From the NCBI GenBank assembly GCA_900317065.1, contig ONFK01000065.1, forward strand, positions 1-7,855: a stretch of 7,855 bases of DNA. The letters run 5' to 3'. The notes under the pieces were generated by a model, which worked only from the letters and a program-made list of their open reading frames with translations, ran no database searches and was not told where the DNA came from. The first letter of the stretch is position 1, and each line of letters starts with the position of its first letter. This document shows, piece by piece, positions 1-5,415 of the stretch. Origin of the DNA: an uncultured Bacteroidales bacterium (GTDB lineage: Bacteria > Bacteroidota > Bacteroidia > Bacteroidales > UBA932). A program made the position numbers and the translations under genes.

Positions 1-663
1 AGCATCGAGATGGCCGCCCGCGAGCTACGCTACTCCTGGTTCGGAGAACTCTGCTCCTCGAAGGGTTTCGACTGCGTGGCGGTGGCGCACAATGCCGACG
101 ACAACGCCGAGACCTTCTTCCTCAACCTTCTGCGCGGTACCGGCACCCGGGGCCTGCGCGGGATGGGCGACAGGGATTTCATCGTCCGCCCCCTGCTCGG
201 AATCTCCCGTACGGAAATACGTTCGTGGATGGAAGAGCGCGGACTCGCCTGGCGCGAAGACAGCACAAACGCATCTCCGGCCTACAAACGCAACCGCCTC
301 CGCGGGGAAGTCATCCCCGTGCTGAAGGAGATGAATCCTTCCCTTCTAAGTTCGCTCGGGCGCACGATGGAGCACATCCGCCAGGTGGACGACATCGCGG
401 AGGATTACTTCCTGAGCGTCAGGGATGACGTCCTCCGTTCGGGGATGATCCGCATCCGCACACTGCTCGCTCTCAGGCATCCCCGCTACGTACTCTTCCG
501 GCTGGCGGAACCGGCCGGGCTGACGGAAACGGCGCTGGACAATCTCTGGGAGCTGATCAATTCCGGCAGACAGGTCGGCGGGCGCGTGTTTGTGGGCAAA
601 CGAGGGATTATTCGCGGCCGGAGCGGATGGCGGCTTGAACTGATATTGGACAAAACTTTGTAA
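1..663 (+). CDS. tilS: tRNA(Ile)-lysidine synthetase, C-terminal part (5' end outside window)
   Basis: TilS uses ATP to attach lysine to C34 of the CAU-anticodon tRNA-Ile in the cytoplasm, so that it reads AUA as isoleucine. The reading frame is open from base 1; the N-terminal PP-loop (SGGxDS) lies upstream of the window. Visible family blocks, numbered from the first codon here, are ARELRYSWF (6-14), the motif VAVAHNADDNAETFFLNLLRG (26-46, with the H-N-A-D-D core), GTGTRGLRGM (47-56), RPLLGISRTEIRSW (63-76), and the D-S-T-N then RNRLRGEVIPVL region (87-108). The last ~80 residues are a weakly conserved C-terminal domain. 220 codons are present, about half of a usual TilS. The stop codon TAA also forms the first three bases of the predicted hisS -7 box, and hisS follows after 11 bases. 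Identification is firm from the motifs; the true start is not visible. Confidence 0.95.
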   Translation, partial: SIEMAARELRYSWFGELCSSKGFDCVAVAHNADDNAETFFLNLLRGTGTRGLRGMGDRDFIVRPLLGISRTEIRSWMEERGLAWREDSTNASPAYKRNRLRGEVIPVLKEMNPSLLSSLGRTMEHIRQVDDIAEDYFLSVRDDVLRSGMIRIRTLLALRHPRYVLFRLAEPAGLTETALDNLWELINSGRQVGGRVFVGKRGIIRGRSGWRLELILDKTL

Positions 664-668
664 ATTTG
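635..668 (+). promoter_or_regulatory. Predicted Bacteroidetes-type promoter of hisS
   Basis: TAAATTTG at 661-668 matches the Bacteroidetes -7 box TAnnTTTG exactly, and its first three bases are the tilS stop codon. A TTG at 635-637 lies 23 bases upstream, at the long edge of the accepted spacing; a closer TTG at 646-648 is too near (12 bases). With the box's final G at -7, transcription would start at about base 675, the A of the hisS ATG. The -7 box is convincing and the -33 box is weak. Confidence 0.55.
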
Positions 669-674
669 CATTCT

Positions 675-2018
675 ATGGCAAATAAACCTTCCATACCAAA
701 AGGCATGAGAGATTTCTCGCAGCAGGAAATGGCTGAGAGGAACTACATTTTCGATACGATCAAGAGCGTTTTCCGCACCTTCGGATATGCGCAGATAGAG
801 ACTCCTTCGATGGAGAATCTTTCCACCCTGCTCGGCAAGTACGGCGACGAGGGAGACAAGCTCCTGTTCCGGGTGATGAACAGCGGCGAGAAGGCCGCCC
901 AGGCTCCGGAAAAGGGTCTGCGCTACGATCTCACCGTGCCATTCGCCCGCTACGTGGTGCAGCACCAGAACGAGATTTCCTTCCCGTTCAAGCGTTTCCA
1001 GATCCAGCCCGTGTGGCGCGCAGACCGCCCGCAGAAGGGCCGCTACCGCGAGTTCTACCAGTGCGACGTCGACGTGATCGGATCCCGCTCCCAGCTTAAC
1101 GAACTGGAACTGGTGCAGATCGTGGACGCAGTCTTCGGCAAGCTCGGCATCCGCGTCGCCCTGAAGATCAACAACCGTAAGGTGCTCACAGGGCTCGCAG
1201 AGATCTGCGGAGCTCCCGACAAGGTGGTGGACATCACCGTGGCCATCGACAAACTCGACAAGATCGGGCTCGAAGCCGTGCTCGGCGAGATCCGCGAGAA
1301 GGGCCTCTCCGACTCGGCCATCTCCGTAGTGGAGCAGATTCTCGCTCTGAACGGATCCGTGACGGAGAAACTCGCCGCGATGCGTTCGCTCTTCGGCGGA
1401 CAGTCGGCTTCCGGCATAGTATCCGAAACTGGCCTGCGCGGTCTGGACGAGCTGGAGGAACTGTTCGGACTGATTTCGACAGCGGGTGTATGCGTGCCGG
1501 TCGAGATGGATCTCTCGCTCGCACGGGGGCTGAATTACTACACGGGAGCCATCTTCGAAGTGAAGGCGCTCGACTGGGAAATCGGAAGCATTTCCGGAGG
1601 CGGCCGCTATGACAACCTAACCGGCATCTTCGGCTTGCCGGACATGTCCGGAGTGGGCATCTCGTTCGGTGCGGACCGCATCTACGATGTTTTGAAAGGT
1701 CTGGACAAGTTCCCCGCCGACCTCCGTTCGGCCACTGTGCTGCTGTTCGCGAATATGGGAACGGAGGAAGTCAGGTATGTTCTGCCTGTCGCCGCTGCAC
1801 TGCGCTCCAGGGACATTTCTGTGGAGATCTATCCGGATTCCGCCAAACTCAAGAAGCAGTTCGATTATGCCGACCGCAAGGCCATTCCCTTCCTTTCCAT
1901 AACAGGCGCGGACGAAGCCGCGGCCGGGACGGTGCAGATAAAGAATCTGGCCTCCGGCGAGCAGCGGGTGTTCGCAAAAGACGACCTGGACGGCATCGTA
2001 TGTTTCCTCGGAAAATAG
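675..2018 (+). CDS. hisS: Histidyl-tRNA synthetase
   Basis: This class II aminoacyl-tRNA synthetase charges tRNA-His with histidine in the cytoplasm. It has 447 residues, normal for bacterial HisRS. The start is the ATG at 675, giving MANKPSIPKGMRDF, the conserved HisRS N-terminus; an in-frame TTG at 666 would add three residues but lies inside the promoter box. Visible motifs are the motif 1 region GYAQIETPSMENL (37-49), LRYDLTVPFARYV (82-94), motif 2 from FQIQPVWRADRPQKGRYREF to DVDVIG (108-136, with the ATP-contacting arginines), the histidine-binding signature ARGLNYYTG (283-291), and motif 3 from GGGRYDNL to GVGISFGADRI (308-336). The alpha/beta anticodon-binding domain occupies about 355-447. 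The last 19 bases overlap the start of the fucosidase gene, so the two are probably co-transcribed. No key residue appears to be missing. Confidence 0.97.
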   Translation: MANKPSIPKGMRDFSQQEMAERNYIFDTIKSVFRTFGYAQIETPSMENLSTLLGKYGDEGDKLLFRVMNSGEKAAQAPEKGLRYDLTVPFARYVVQHQNEISFPFKRFQIQPVWRADRPQKGRYREFYQCDVDVIGSRSQLNELELVQIVDAVFGKLGIRVALKINNRKVLTGLAEICGAPDKVVDITVAIDKLDKIGLEAVLGEIREKGLSDSAISVVEQILALNGSVTEKLAAMRSLFGGQSASGIVSETGLRGLDELEELFGLISTAGVCVPVEMDLSLARGLNYYTGAIFEVKALDWEIGSISGGGRYDNLTGIFGLPDMSGVGISFGADRIYDVLKGLDKFPADLRSATVLLFANMGTEEVRYVLPVAAALRSRDISVEIYPDSAKLKKQFDYADRKAIPFLSITGADEAAAGTVQIKNLASGEQRVFAKDDLDGIVCFLGK

Positions 2019-3661
2019 CCCTCTGCCTGATTGCTGCTGCGGCCATCTGCTGCAAGAAGGTCCCCGCTCCTGAACCGGCCGGAGAGGCCTCTGAGGTTCC
2101 GGAACGGATGGAGTGGTTCCGGGATGCCAAGTTCGGAATGTTCATCCACTGGGGCATCTACACCGAACTCGCCGGCATCTACGGTGACAAGACCGACGGC
2201 GGAGAATGGATGATGCACAGCAAGCAGATCCCTATCAAGGAGTATTCTGCCCTGGCAAAACGTTTCAATCCCGTACGCTTCGATGCCGCCGACTGGGTTT
2301 CGCTTGCAGCGGAAGCGGGGCAGAAATATATGGTAGTCACCGCCAAGCATCACGACGGTTTTGCCATGTACGACTCCGATGCAAGCGCCTACAACATAGT
2401 GGACGCATCTCCATACGGAAAAGATATCATAGCAGCCCTCGCCTCGGAATGCAAGGCACAGGGGCTGCATTTCGGTTTCTACTACTCCCACATGTTGGAC
2501 TGGTATCATCCCGGCGCGAACGGCTGCGCTTGGGATCCTGCCCACAAAGGGAGCAGGGAGGCCTACCTCAAGAATATTGCGCTCCCGCAGGTGGACGAAC
2601 TCCTGACACGCATCCCCAACGTGGATATAGTTTGGTTCGACCAGGGCGGGGACATAACTCCGGAAGAGGCCAGGCTCTTCTACGACAAGGTCCGCGCATA
2701 TCCCAATATAATCCTGAACAACCGCATGGGCGGCGGGATGAAGGGGGACGTGGTGACCCCGGAGCAGTTCATCCCCGCGACCGGATACCCCGGAAGGATC
2801 TGGGAGACCTGCATGACCATGAACCGCCACTGGGCATATTGCGCCTACGACGACAACTGGAAAAGTTCCGGAGAACTCATCCGCAAGCTCTCGGAAATCG
2901 TGAGCAAGGGGGGAAATCTTCTCCTGAACATAGGCCCGGACAAATACGGCAGCATCCCTCAGATATGCAGGGATAATTTGATGGCAATTGGGTCCTGGAT
3001 GAAGGTGAACGGCGAGGCGATTTACGGCACCGAGGCCTCTCCATTCCCGTTTTTGCCTTTCGGGTACGCCACCAGAAAGGGGAACACTCTCTATCTGCAT
3101 ATTCACAAGTGGTCGAGGGAAATCAGCGTGCCGTACAGGCTGAAGGTGCGAAAAGCCTGGCTGCTGGCGGATCCCTCTGTGAGGGTGCGCTGCCGCAGCC
3201 GGAAGGGCGCCACCACCTTTGAGCTTCCTCCTTTCTCTCCCGATGCCGCGGTCAGCGTGCTGGCGGTGGAGCTGAAAGAGCAGGTGCCGGTGCAGGCCGT
3301 GCCCACGGAAGGGCTGCCGCTTCTGGTGGAAGGGGCCGCGGTTCCGCAGCTGAGCGATGCCGATTTCAAATCTGTCTGGACGGCGGAAGGGCCTTCGGCC
3401 ACCGTAGAAATCACGCTCCCTACCCGGCAGAACATACAGTGTTTTGCCGCGGTCGAACCTTGGCAGTTATGGGAGAATCCTGTGCAGGCTTACCGGGTGG
3501 AAGCCCTGGTGGACGGGGCCTGGACCTGCATTGCCGAAGGAACAGGAAACGGCACTGGCATCACGCTTCCCTTCAATTCTGTAGCAGCTTCCAACTTCAG
3601 GGTCGTCATCAGCAATCCTTCCGGAAAGGCCAGTTGCAGCCAGATAATGCTTTTCAATTAG
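2000..3661 (+). CDS. Exported GH29 alpha-L-fucosidase with C-terminal discoidin-like domain
   Basis: GH29 enzymes release alpha-L-fucose from glycans by a retaining mechanism. Residues 1-18 form an export signal: basic R4-K5, a hydrophobic stretch, then C17-C18. Lipidation in the periplasm or on the surface is likely, although the residue before either Cys (Ile or Cys) is atypical for a lipobox. The catalytic barrel covers about 36-340, with KFGMFIHWGIYT (44-55), VTAKHHDGF (113-121), the nucleophile in VDIVWFDQGGD (208-218; D214), TPEQFIP (253-259) and the late block GGNLLLNIGPDKYG (304-317). E256 or E269 could be the acid/base, which I cannot decide. A beta-sandwich follows at about 345-425. 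Residues ~460-553 resemble an F5/8 type C (CBM32-like) module. The ATG at 2000 lies 19 bases inside hisS; it is preferred because only it gives the basic N-region of the signal peptide. Linkage specificity (GH29 A or B) is not evident. The gene converges on the esterase pseudogene, with stop codons overlapping by four bases. Confidence 0.93.
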   Translation: MFPRKIALCLIAAAAICCKKVPAPEPAGEASEVPERMEWFRDAKFGMFIHWGIYTELAGIYGDKTDGGEWMMHSKQIPIKEYSALAKRFNPVRFDAADWVSLAAEAGQKYMVVTAKHHDGFAMYDSDASAYNIVDASPYGKDIIAALASECKAQGLHFGFYYSHMLDWYHPGANGCAWDPAHKGSREAYLKNIALPQVDELLTRIPNVDIVWFDQGGDITPEEARLFYDKVRAYPNIILNNRMGGGMKGDVVTPEQFIPATGYPGRIWETCMTMNRHWAYCAYDDNWKSSGELIRKLSEIVSKGGNLLLNIGPDKYGSIPQICRDNLMAIGSWMKVNGEAIYGTEASPFPFLPFGYATRKGNTLYLHIHKWSREISVPYRLKVRKAWLLADPSVRVRCRSRKGATTFELPPFSPDAAVSVLAVELKEQVPVQAVPTEGLPLLVEGAAVPQLSDADFKSVWTAEGPSATVEITLPTRQNIQCFAAVEPWQLWENPVQAYRVEALVDGAWTCIAEGTGNGTGITLPFNSVAASNFRVVISNPSGKASCSQIMLFN

Positions 3662-3991
3662 ATTTTTGCTTTCTTAAGCCAAAGGTCCGCCATGCGTTTG
3701 TGCCCGGCTGGGGTCGGGTGTATGCCGTCCCATATCCAATAGGAAGGTGCGGGTTCGGTGCCTTTGGCAGTACGATGCAATGATATAGACGTAGCTGTGG
3801 CCGTAGATGTGGTTCATGTCGGTATGGCTGCGTTCGGACGAGGTTCTTTTGTAGTTGTAGATGCAGCCCCAATTGCCGTCGGTGATGCTGTCGCCGATGA
3901 AGACGATGCGCTTGTTATTGGGCGTTTGGGTGCAGGAAACGGCCGCCAGACAGGCCAGGACGATGATTAGGATTCTGTACTGAAGTTTCAT
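3658..3991 (-). pseudogene. SGNH/GDSL esterase lipoprotein remnant with internal deletion and frameshift
   Basis: The start (ATG at 3991-3989) encodes a lipoprotein signal, MKLQYRILIIVLACLAAVSC, ending in a good lipobox (AVSC). The SGNH block I RIVFIGDSITDG with the nucleophile Ser follows, then a segment ending TDMNHIYGHSYVYIIASY as in carbohydrate-esterase-like SGNH proteins. After about base 3770 this frame becomes nonsense. In another minus-strand frame (3768-3658) the family's C-terminus reappears: SYWIWDGIHPTPAGHKRM then ADLWLKKAKI and stop, containing the block V Asp and His. The central part, including block II and the block III GxND asparagine of the oxyanion hole, is absent; from family proportions I estimate over 100 codons lost. 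Both ends are well preserved, so decay looks recent. A plausible promoter remains upstream. A living copy was probably a secreted deacetylase of glycans. A sequencing error alone cannot explain the missing middle, though an assembly collapse could. Confidence 0.85.
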
Positions 3992-3997
3992 ATCTTT

Positions 3998-4005
3998 CAA
4001 AGATA
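3998..4005 (-). promoter_or_regulatory. -7 box of the SGNH pseudogene
   Basis: On the minus strand the sequence reads TATCTTTG, a match to TAnnTTTG, followed by six bases and then the ATG at 3991. The spacing is the same as at hisS. No clear TTTG/TTG -33 box is present, only a T-run about 22 bases upstream. The predicted start site coincides with the ATG. It diverges from the tRNA promoter. Confidence 0.5.
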
Positions 4006-4015
4006 CGGATTAAAA

Positions 4016-4046
4016 TTTGGTTTTTGGAAAATAATTCCTACCTTTG
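4016..4046 (+). promoter_or_regulatory. Promoter of the initiator tRNA gene
   Basis: TTTG at 4016-4019, a 19-base spacer, then TACCTTTG at 4039-4046 match the Bacteroidetes primary sigma consensus (TTTG then TAnnTTTG). The expected start, seven bases after the last G, is about 4053. That leaves a five-base 5' leader for RNase P to remove before the tRNA at 4058. This is the best promoter in the window. Confidence 0.8.
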
Positions 4047-4057
4047 CAGTCCAATAT

Positions 4058-4120
<63 letters not shown>

Positions 4121-4130
<10 letters not shown>

Positions 4131-4187
4131 CTAAACAAAAGATTCGGCAGCCTTTTTCGGCTGCCGGTTTTGTTTAGTAGCGGGGGC
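4121..4187. repeat. 20-bp perfect inverted repeat that includes the tRNA 3' end
   Basis: The left arm is GCCCCCGCTACTAAACAAAA at 4121-4140; its exact reverse complement is at 4168-4187. The arms enclose the terminator hairpin, so almost the whole 67-bp segment is one large palindrome with small asymmetric joints (gatt on the left, g on the right). The first ten bases of the left arm are the 3' end of tRNA-fMet, from the last T-stem base to A73. The extension beyond the A/T tracts is not needed for termination. Confidence 0.9.
4133..4175 (+). terminator. Intrinsic terminator of tRNA-fMet, probably bidirectional
   Basis: An eight-base-pair GC-rich stem, CGGCAGCC (4145-4152) and GGCTGCCG (4159-4166), closes a six-base loop TTTTTC. 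It is followed by G and TTTTGTTT. The mirror-image A-rich side (AAACAAAA, 4133-4140) would give a U-tract to transcripts from the other direction, although no nearby minus-strand gene needs it. Confidence 0.8.
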
Positions 4188-4301
4188 GCGTCGGGCTGAA
4201 TACCAACAACTTAATAAACACGCATTGCGTAAGCGTCAACCATCGGTCGTTATTCGGCTGACCTGGCGCTAAATAACGCTGTCGATCTGACTTGAATGAA
4301 A

Positions 4302-4384
4302 ATTTGTTCCGAAAAATGACCAAAAACGGGAACAAATGCTCAATAATTCCAGATTCGTTCCGAAAATACGGCATTTTTCGGAAC
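4302..4384. repeat. Two-copy GTTCC-N18-GGAAC inverted-repeat element
   Basis: Copy 1 is at 4306-4333 and copy 2 at 4357-4384, exactly 51 bp apart. Each has GTTCC and GGAAC separated by 18 bases. Both begin GTTCCGAAAA and are followed by AA. Copy 2 is a long hairpin (GTTCCGAAAA 4357-4366 with TTTTCGGAAC 4375-4384, eight-base loop). Copy 1 pairs over nine bases (ATTTGTTCC 4302-4310 with GGAACAAAT 4329-4337), but its inner arm has diverged. Confidence 0.8.
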
Positions 4385-4420
4385 AACCGACGCAGCAGTT
4401 AAACGTCTTATTATCAGTGT

Positions 4421-4469
4421 TTTACCGTAAATAGAATCGGCGAATTTCGCCGATTCTCCCGCAGGTAAA
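4421..4469. repeat. Near-perfect palindrome with outer arms
   Basis: AGAATCGGCGAA at 4433-4444 pairs with TTCGCCGATTCT at 4446-4457 around a single central T, giving 12-bp arms. Outside it, TTTACC (4421-4426) pairs with GGTAAA (4464-4469), so a cruciform of about 49 bases is possible. As RNA the inner stem would lose a few pairs to form its loop. No T-tract follows, so this is not an obvious terminator. Confidence 0.75.
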
Positions 4470-4525
4470 CTATTGACGTTCAATGCGTTGGGTGCTGCGC
4501 TCCGGACGCCATCGATTCGCCGGGC

Positions 4526-4541
4526 AGCCAACTGTTTGGCT
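4526..4541. repeat. Small hairpin AGCCAA/TTGGCT
   Basis: AGCCAA at 4526-4531 and TTGGCT at 4536-4541 enclose a four-base loop. On its own it could be chance. It is listed because it lies between two much stronger hairpins in the same gene-free region. Confidence 0.4.
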
Positions 4542-4551
4542 ATCAGCTCCT

Positions 4552-4594
4552 TGCTGAAAACAAATCGGCTGATTCGGGCGATTTGTTTTCAGCA
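4552..4594. repeat. 16-bp perfect inverted repeat
   Basis: TGCTGAAAACAAATCG at 4552-4567 is the exact reverse complement of 4579-4594, with an 11-base loop at 4568-4578. It is the strongest isolated hairpin of the gene-free region. The T-run sits inside the right arm and no T-tract follows, so it does not look like a standard terminator. It lies about 135 bp upstream of the flavoprotein start. Confidence 0.85.
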
Positions 4595-4699
4595 TCTCAT
4601 TGACTAGCAGCACATTGGCCAATCGGCCGAACTGCCCGACCTGACAGCCGGATGGGGCAGAGTGTGCACGCCTGGGGCGGCATCGTCGAAAAAAAGTAG

Positions 4700-4707
4700 T
4701 ATATTTG
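4700..4707 (+). promoter_or_regulatory. -7 box of the flavoprotein gene
   Basis: TATATTTG matches TAnnTTTG. A proper TTTG/TTG box at the expected distance upstream is missing. The expected transcription start is about 4714, leaving an A-rich leader of about 15 bases before the ATG at 4729, which fits the low use of Shine-Dalgarno sequences in this phylum. Confidence 0.5.
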
Positions 4708-4728
4708 GTTCGAGAAAAAAGATGATAC

Positions 4729-5346
4729 ATGAAAGTACTGCTTATCAACGGAAGTCCGCGCCAGAAAGGGAACACCTCGATTGCACTTGCTGAAATTGCA
4801 AATACGCTTGGAGGGGATGGAATCGACAGCGAAATTGTGTGGATTGGCAACAAGCCGGTGAGAGGCTGCATGGCATGTAACCAATGCGGCAGGAAGCCGG
4901 GCGCATGCGTTTTCAATGACGATATCTGCAACGAAATCAGCGCGAAATATGCCTCTGCAGATGCCCTGATCGTAGGATCTCCAGTATATTACGGGCAGCC
5001 CAACGGTGCGCTTCTGTCCATCATACAGCGGTCCTTCTATTCCAACGGCGCGAATATCGCCGGCAAGCCTGCCGCAGCCGTAGCCGTATGCCGGAGGGGA
5101 GGTGCCACGGCGACTTTCGAGACGCTCAACCTCCCGTTCCAGATGATGAATATGCCGGTGATAGGTTCACAGTACTGGAACATTGTCTACGGACGCGAAC
5201 CCGGCCAGGCCGCGCTTGACCAGGAAGGGCTCCAGACCATGCGGGCATTGGCTCACAATATGGCCTGGCTGCTGAAAGCGACCGGCGGGAAACCTGCGCC
5301 CGGCCGCGGAGACGAGCCGTGGACTCCGATGCACTTCATACGCTAG
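4729..5346 (+). CDS. NAD(P)H-dependent FMN reductase / Isf-like iron-sulfur flavoprotein
   Basis: This is a flavodoxin-fold redox protein, 205 residues, typical of the family and cytoplasmic. The N-terminus MKVLLINGSPRQKGNTS holds the FMN phosphate-binding loop GSPRQKGNTS (8-17). A compact cysteine cluster follows: C47-x2-C50-x2-C53-x6-C60. This matches the CX2CX2CX4-7C signature that binds a 4Fe-4S cluster in archaeal-type iron-sulfur flavoproteins (Isf). VFNDD (61-65) and the FMN-ring segment GSPVYYGQPNGALLSIIQR (83-101) come next, and the C-terminal half has NMPVIGSQYWN (141-151). Members transfer electrons between ferredoxin or NAD(P)H and small acceptors, often linked to oxidative stress or quinone/nitro reduction; the acceptor cannot be told from sequence. 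The gene appears single, with its own promoter and 69 bases before the kinase promoter region and gene. The Isf assignment rests on the four cysteines; a plain FMN reductase is the alternative. Confidence 0.88.
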   Translation: MKVLLINGSPRQKGNTSIALAEIANTLGGDGIDSEIVWIGNKPVRGCMACNQCGRKPGACVFNDDICNEISAKYASADALIVGSPVYYGQPNGALLSIIQRSFYSNGANIAGKPAAAVAVCRRGGATATFETLNLPFQMMNMPVIGSQYWNIVYGREPGQAALDQEGLQTMRALAHNMAWLLKATGGKPAPGRGDEPWTPMHFIR

Positions 5347-5379
5347 TTATCGTCCGTTTTCAAGAAGGAAGTCAATACA

Positions 5380-5410
5380 TTGTTTTACTGACCGAAAAAG
5401 CATATCTTTG
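5380..5410 (+). promoter_or_regulatory. Promoter of the sugar kinase-LarA-PdxB operon
   Basis: TTG at 5380-5382, a 20-base spacer and TATCTTTG at 5403-5410 fit the Bacteroidetes consensus. The last G is five bases from the ATG at 5416, so the predicted start falls at 5416-5417 and the mRNA would be leaderless or nearly so. No operator-like repeat is visible nearby. Confidence 0.7.
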
Positions 5411-5415
5411 TAATT

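Larger units (their letters stand above)
4188..4699. other. Gene-free, hairpin-rich intergenic region
   Basis: About 510 bases between the tRNA/terminator and the flavoprotein promoter contain no convincing coding sequence. The short open frames here (for example minus 4174-4386 and 4340-4531) give low-complexity peptides with no family resemblance, shaped by the repeats. The region holds at least four strong inverted repeats, listed separately, and small palindromes such as ATTGGCCAAT (4614-4623) next to TCGGCCGA (4623-4630). The part around 4200-4450 looks more AT-rich than the flanking genes. It could be a decayed mobile element downstream of a tRNA, a structured-RNA locus or plain intergenic debris; the sequence alone does not decide. 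Confidence 0.6.

Noticed and set aside
666..674. TTG at 666 as the hisS start
   Set aside because: It lies inside the predicted -7 box, and the conserved HisRS N-terminus begins at the ATG at 675.
1865..3106. 413-codon minus-strand open frame opposite hisS and the fucosidase
   Set aside because: It is a shadow of two well-supported plus-strand genes, with no recognisable motif or promoter.
3674..4000. Intact 108-residue small lipoprotein reading from 4000
   Set aside because: Its C-terminal third is out-of-frame nonsense. The true family C-terminus is found in another frame, so the locus is better called a pseudogene.
4174..4531. Small minus-strand open frames in the gene-free region (70 and 63 codons)
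   Set aside because: The peptides are shaped by the inverted repeats (recurring FRK/FRN runs), have no family resemblance and cross the hairpins.
4302..4594. CRISPR array
   Set aside because: There are only two similar units, palindromic and with divergent interiors. No regular repeat-spacer series and no cas genes are present.
4188..4699. Insertion sequence remnant
   Set aside because: No transposase fragment was recognisable in any frame, and no matching terminal inverted repeats with target duplication could be found by eye.
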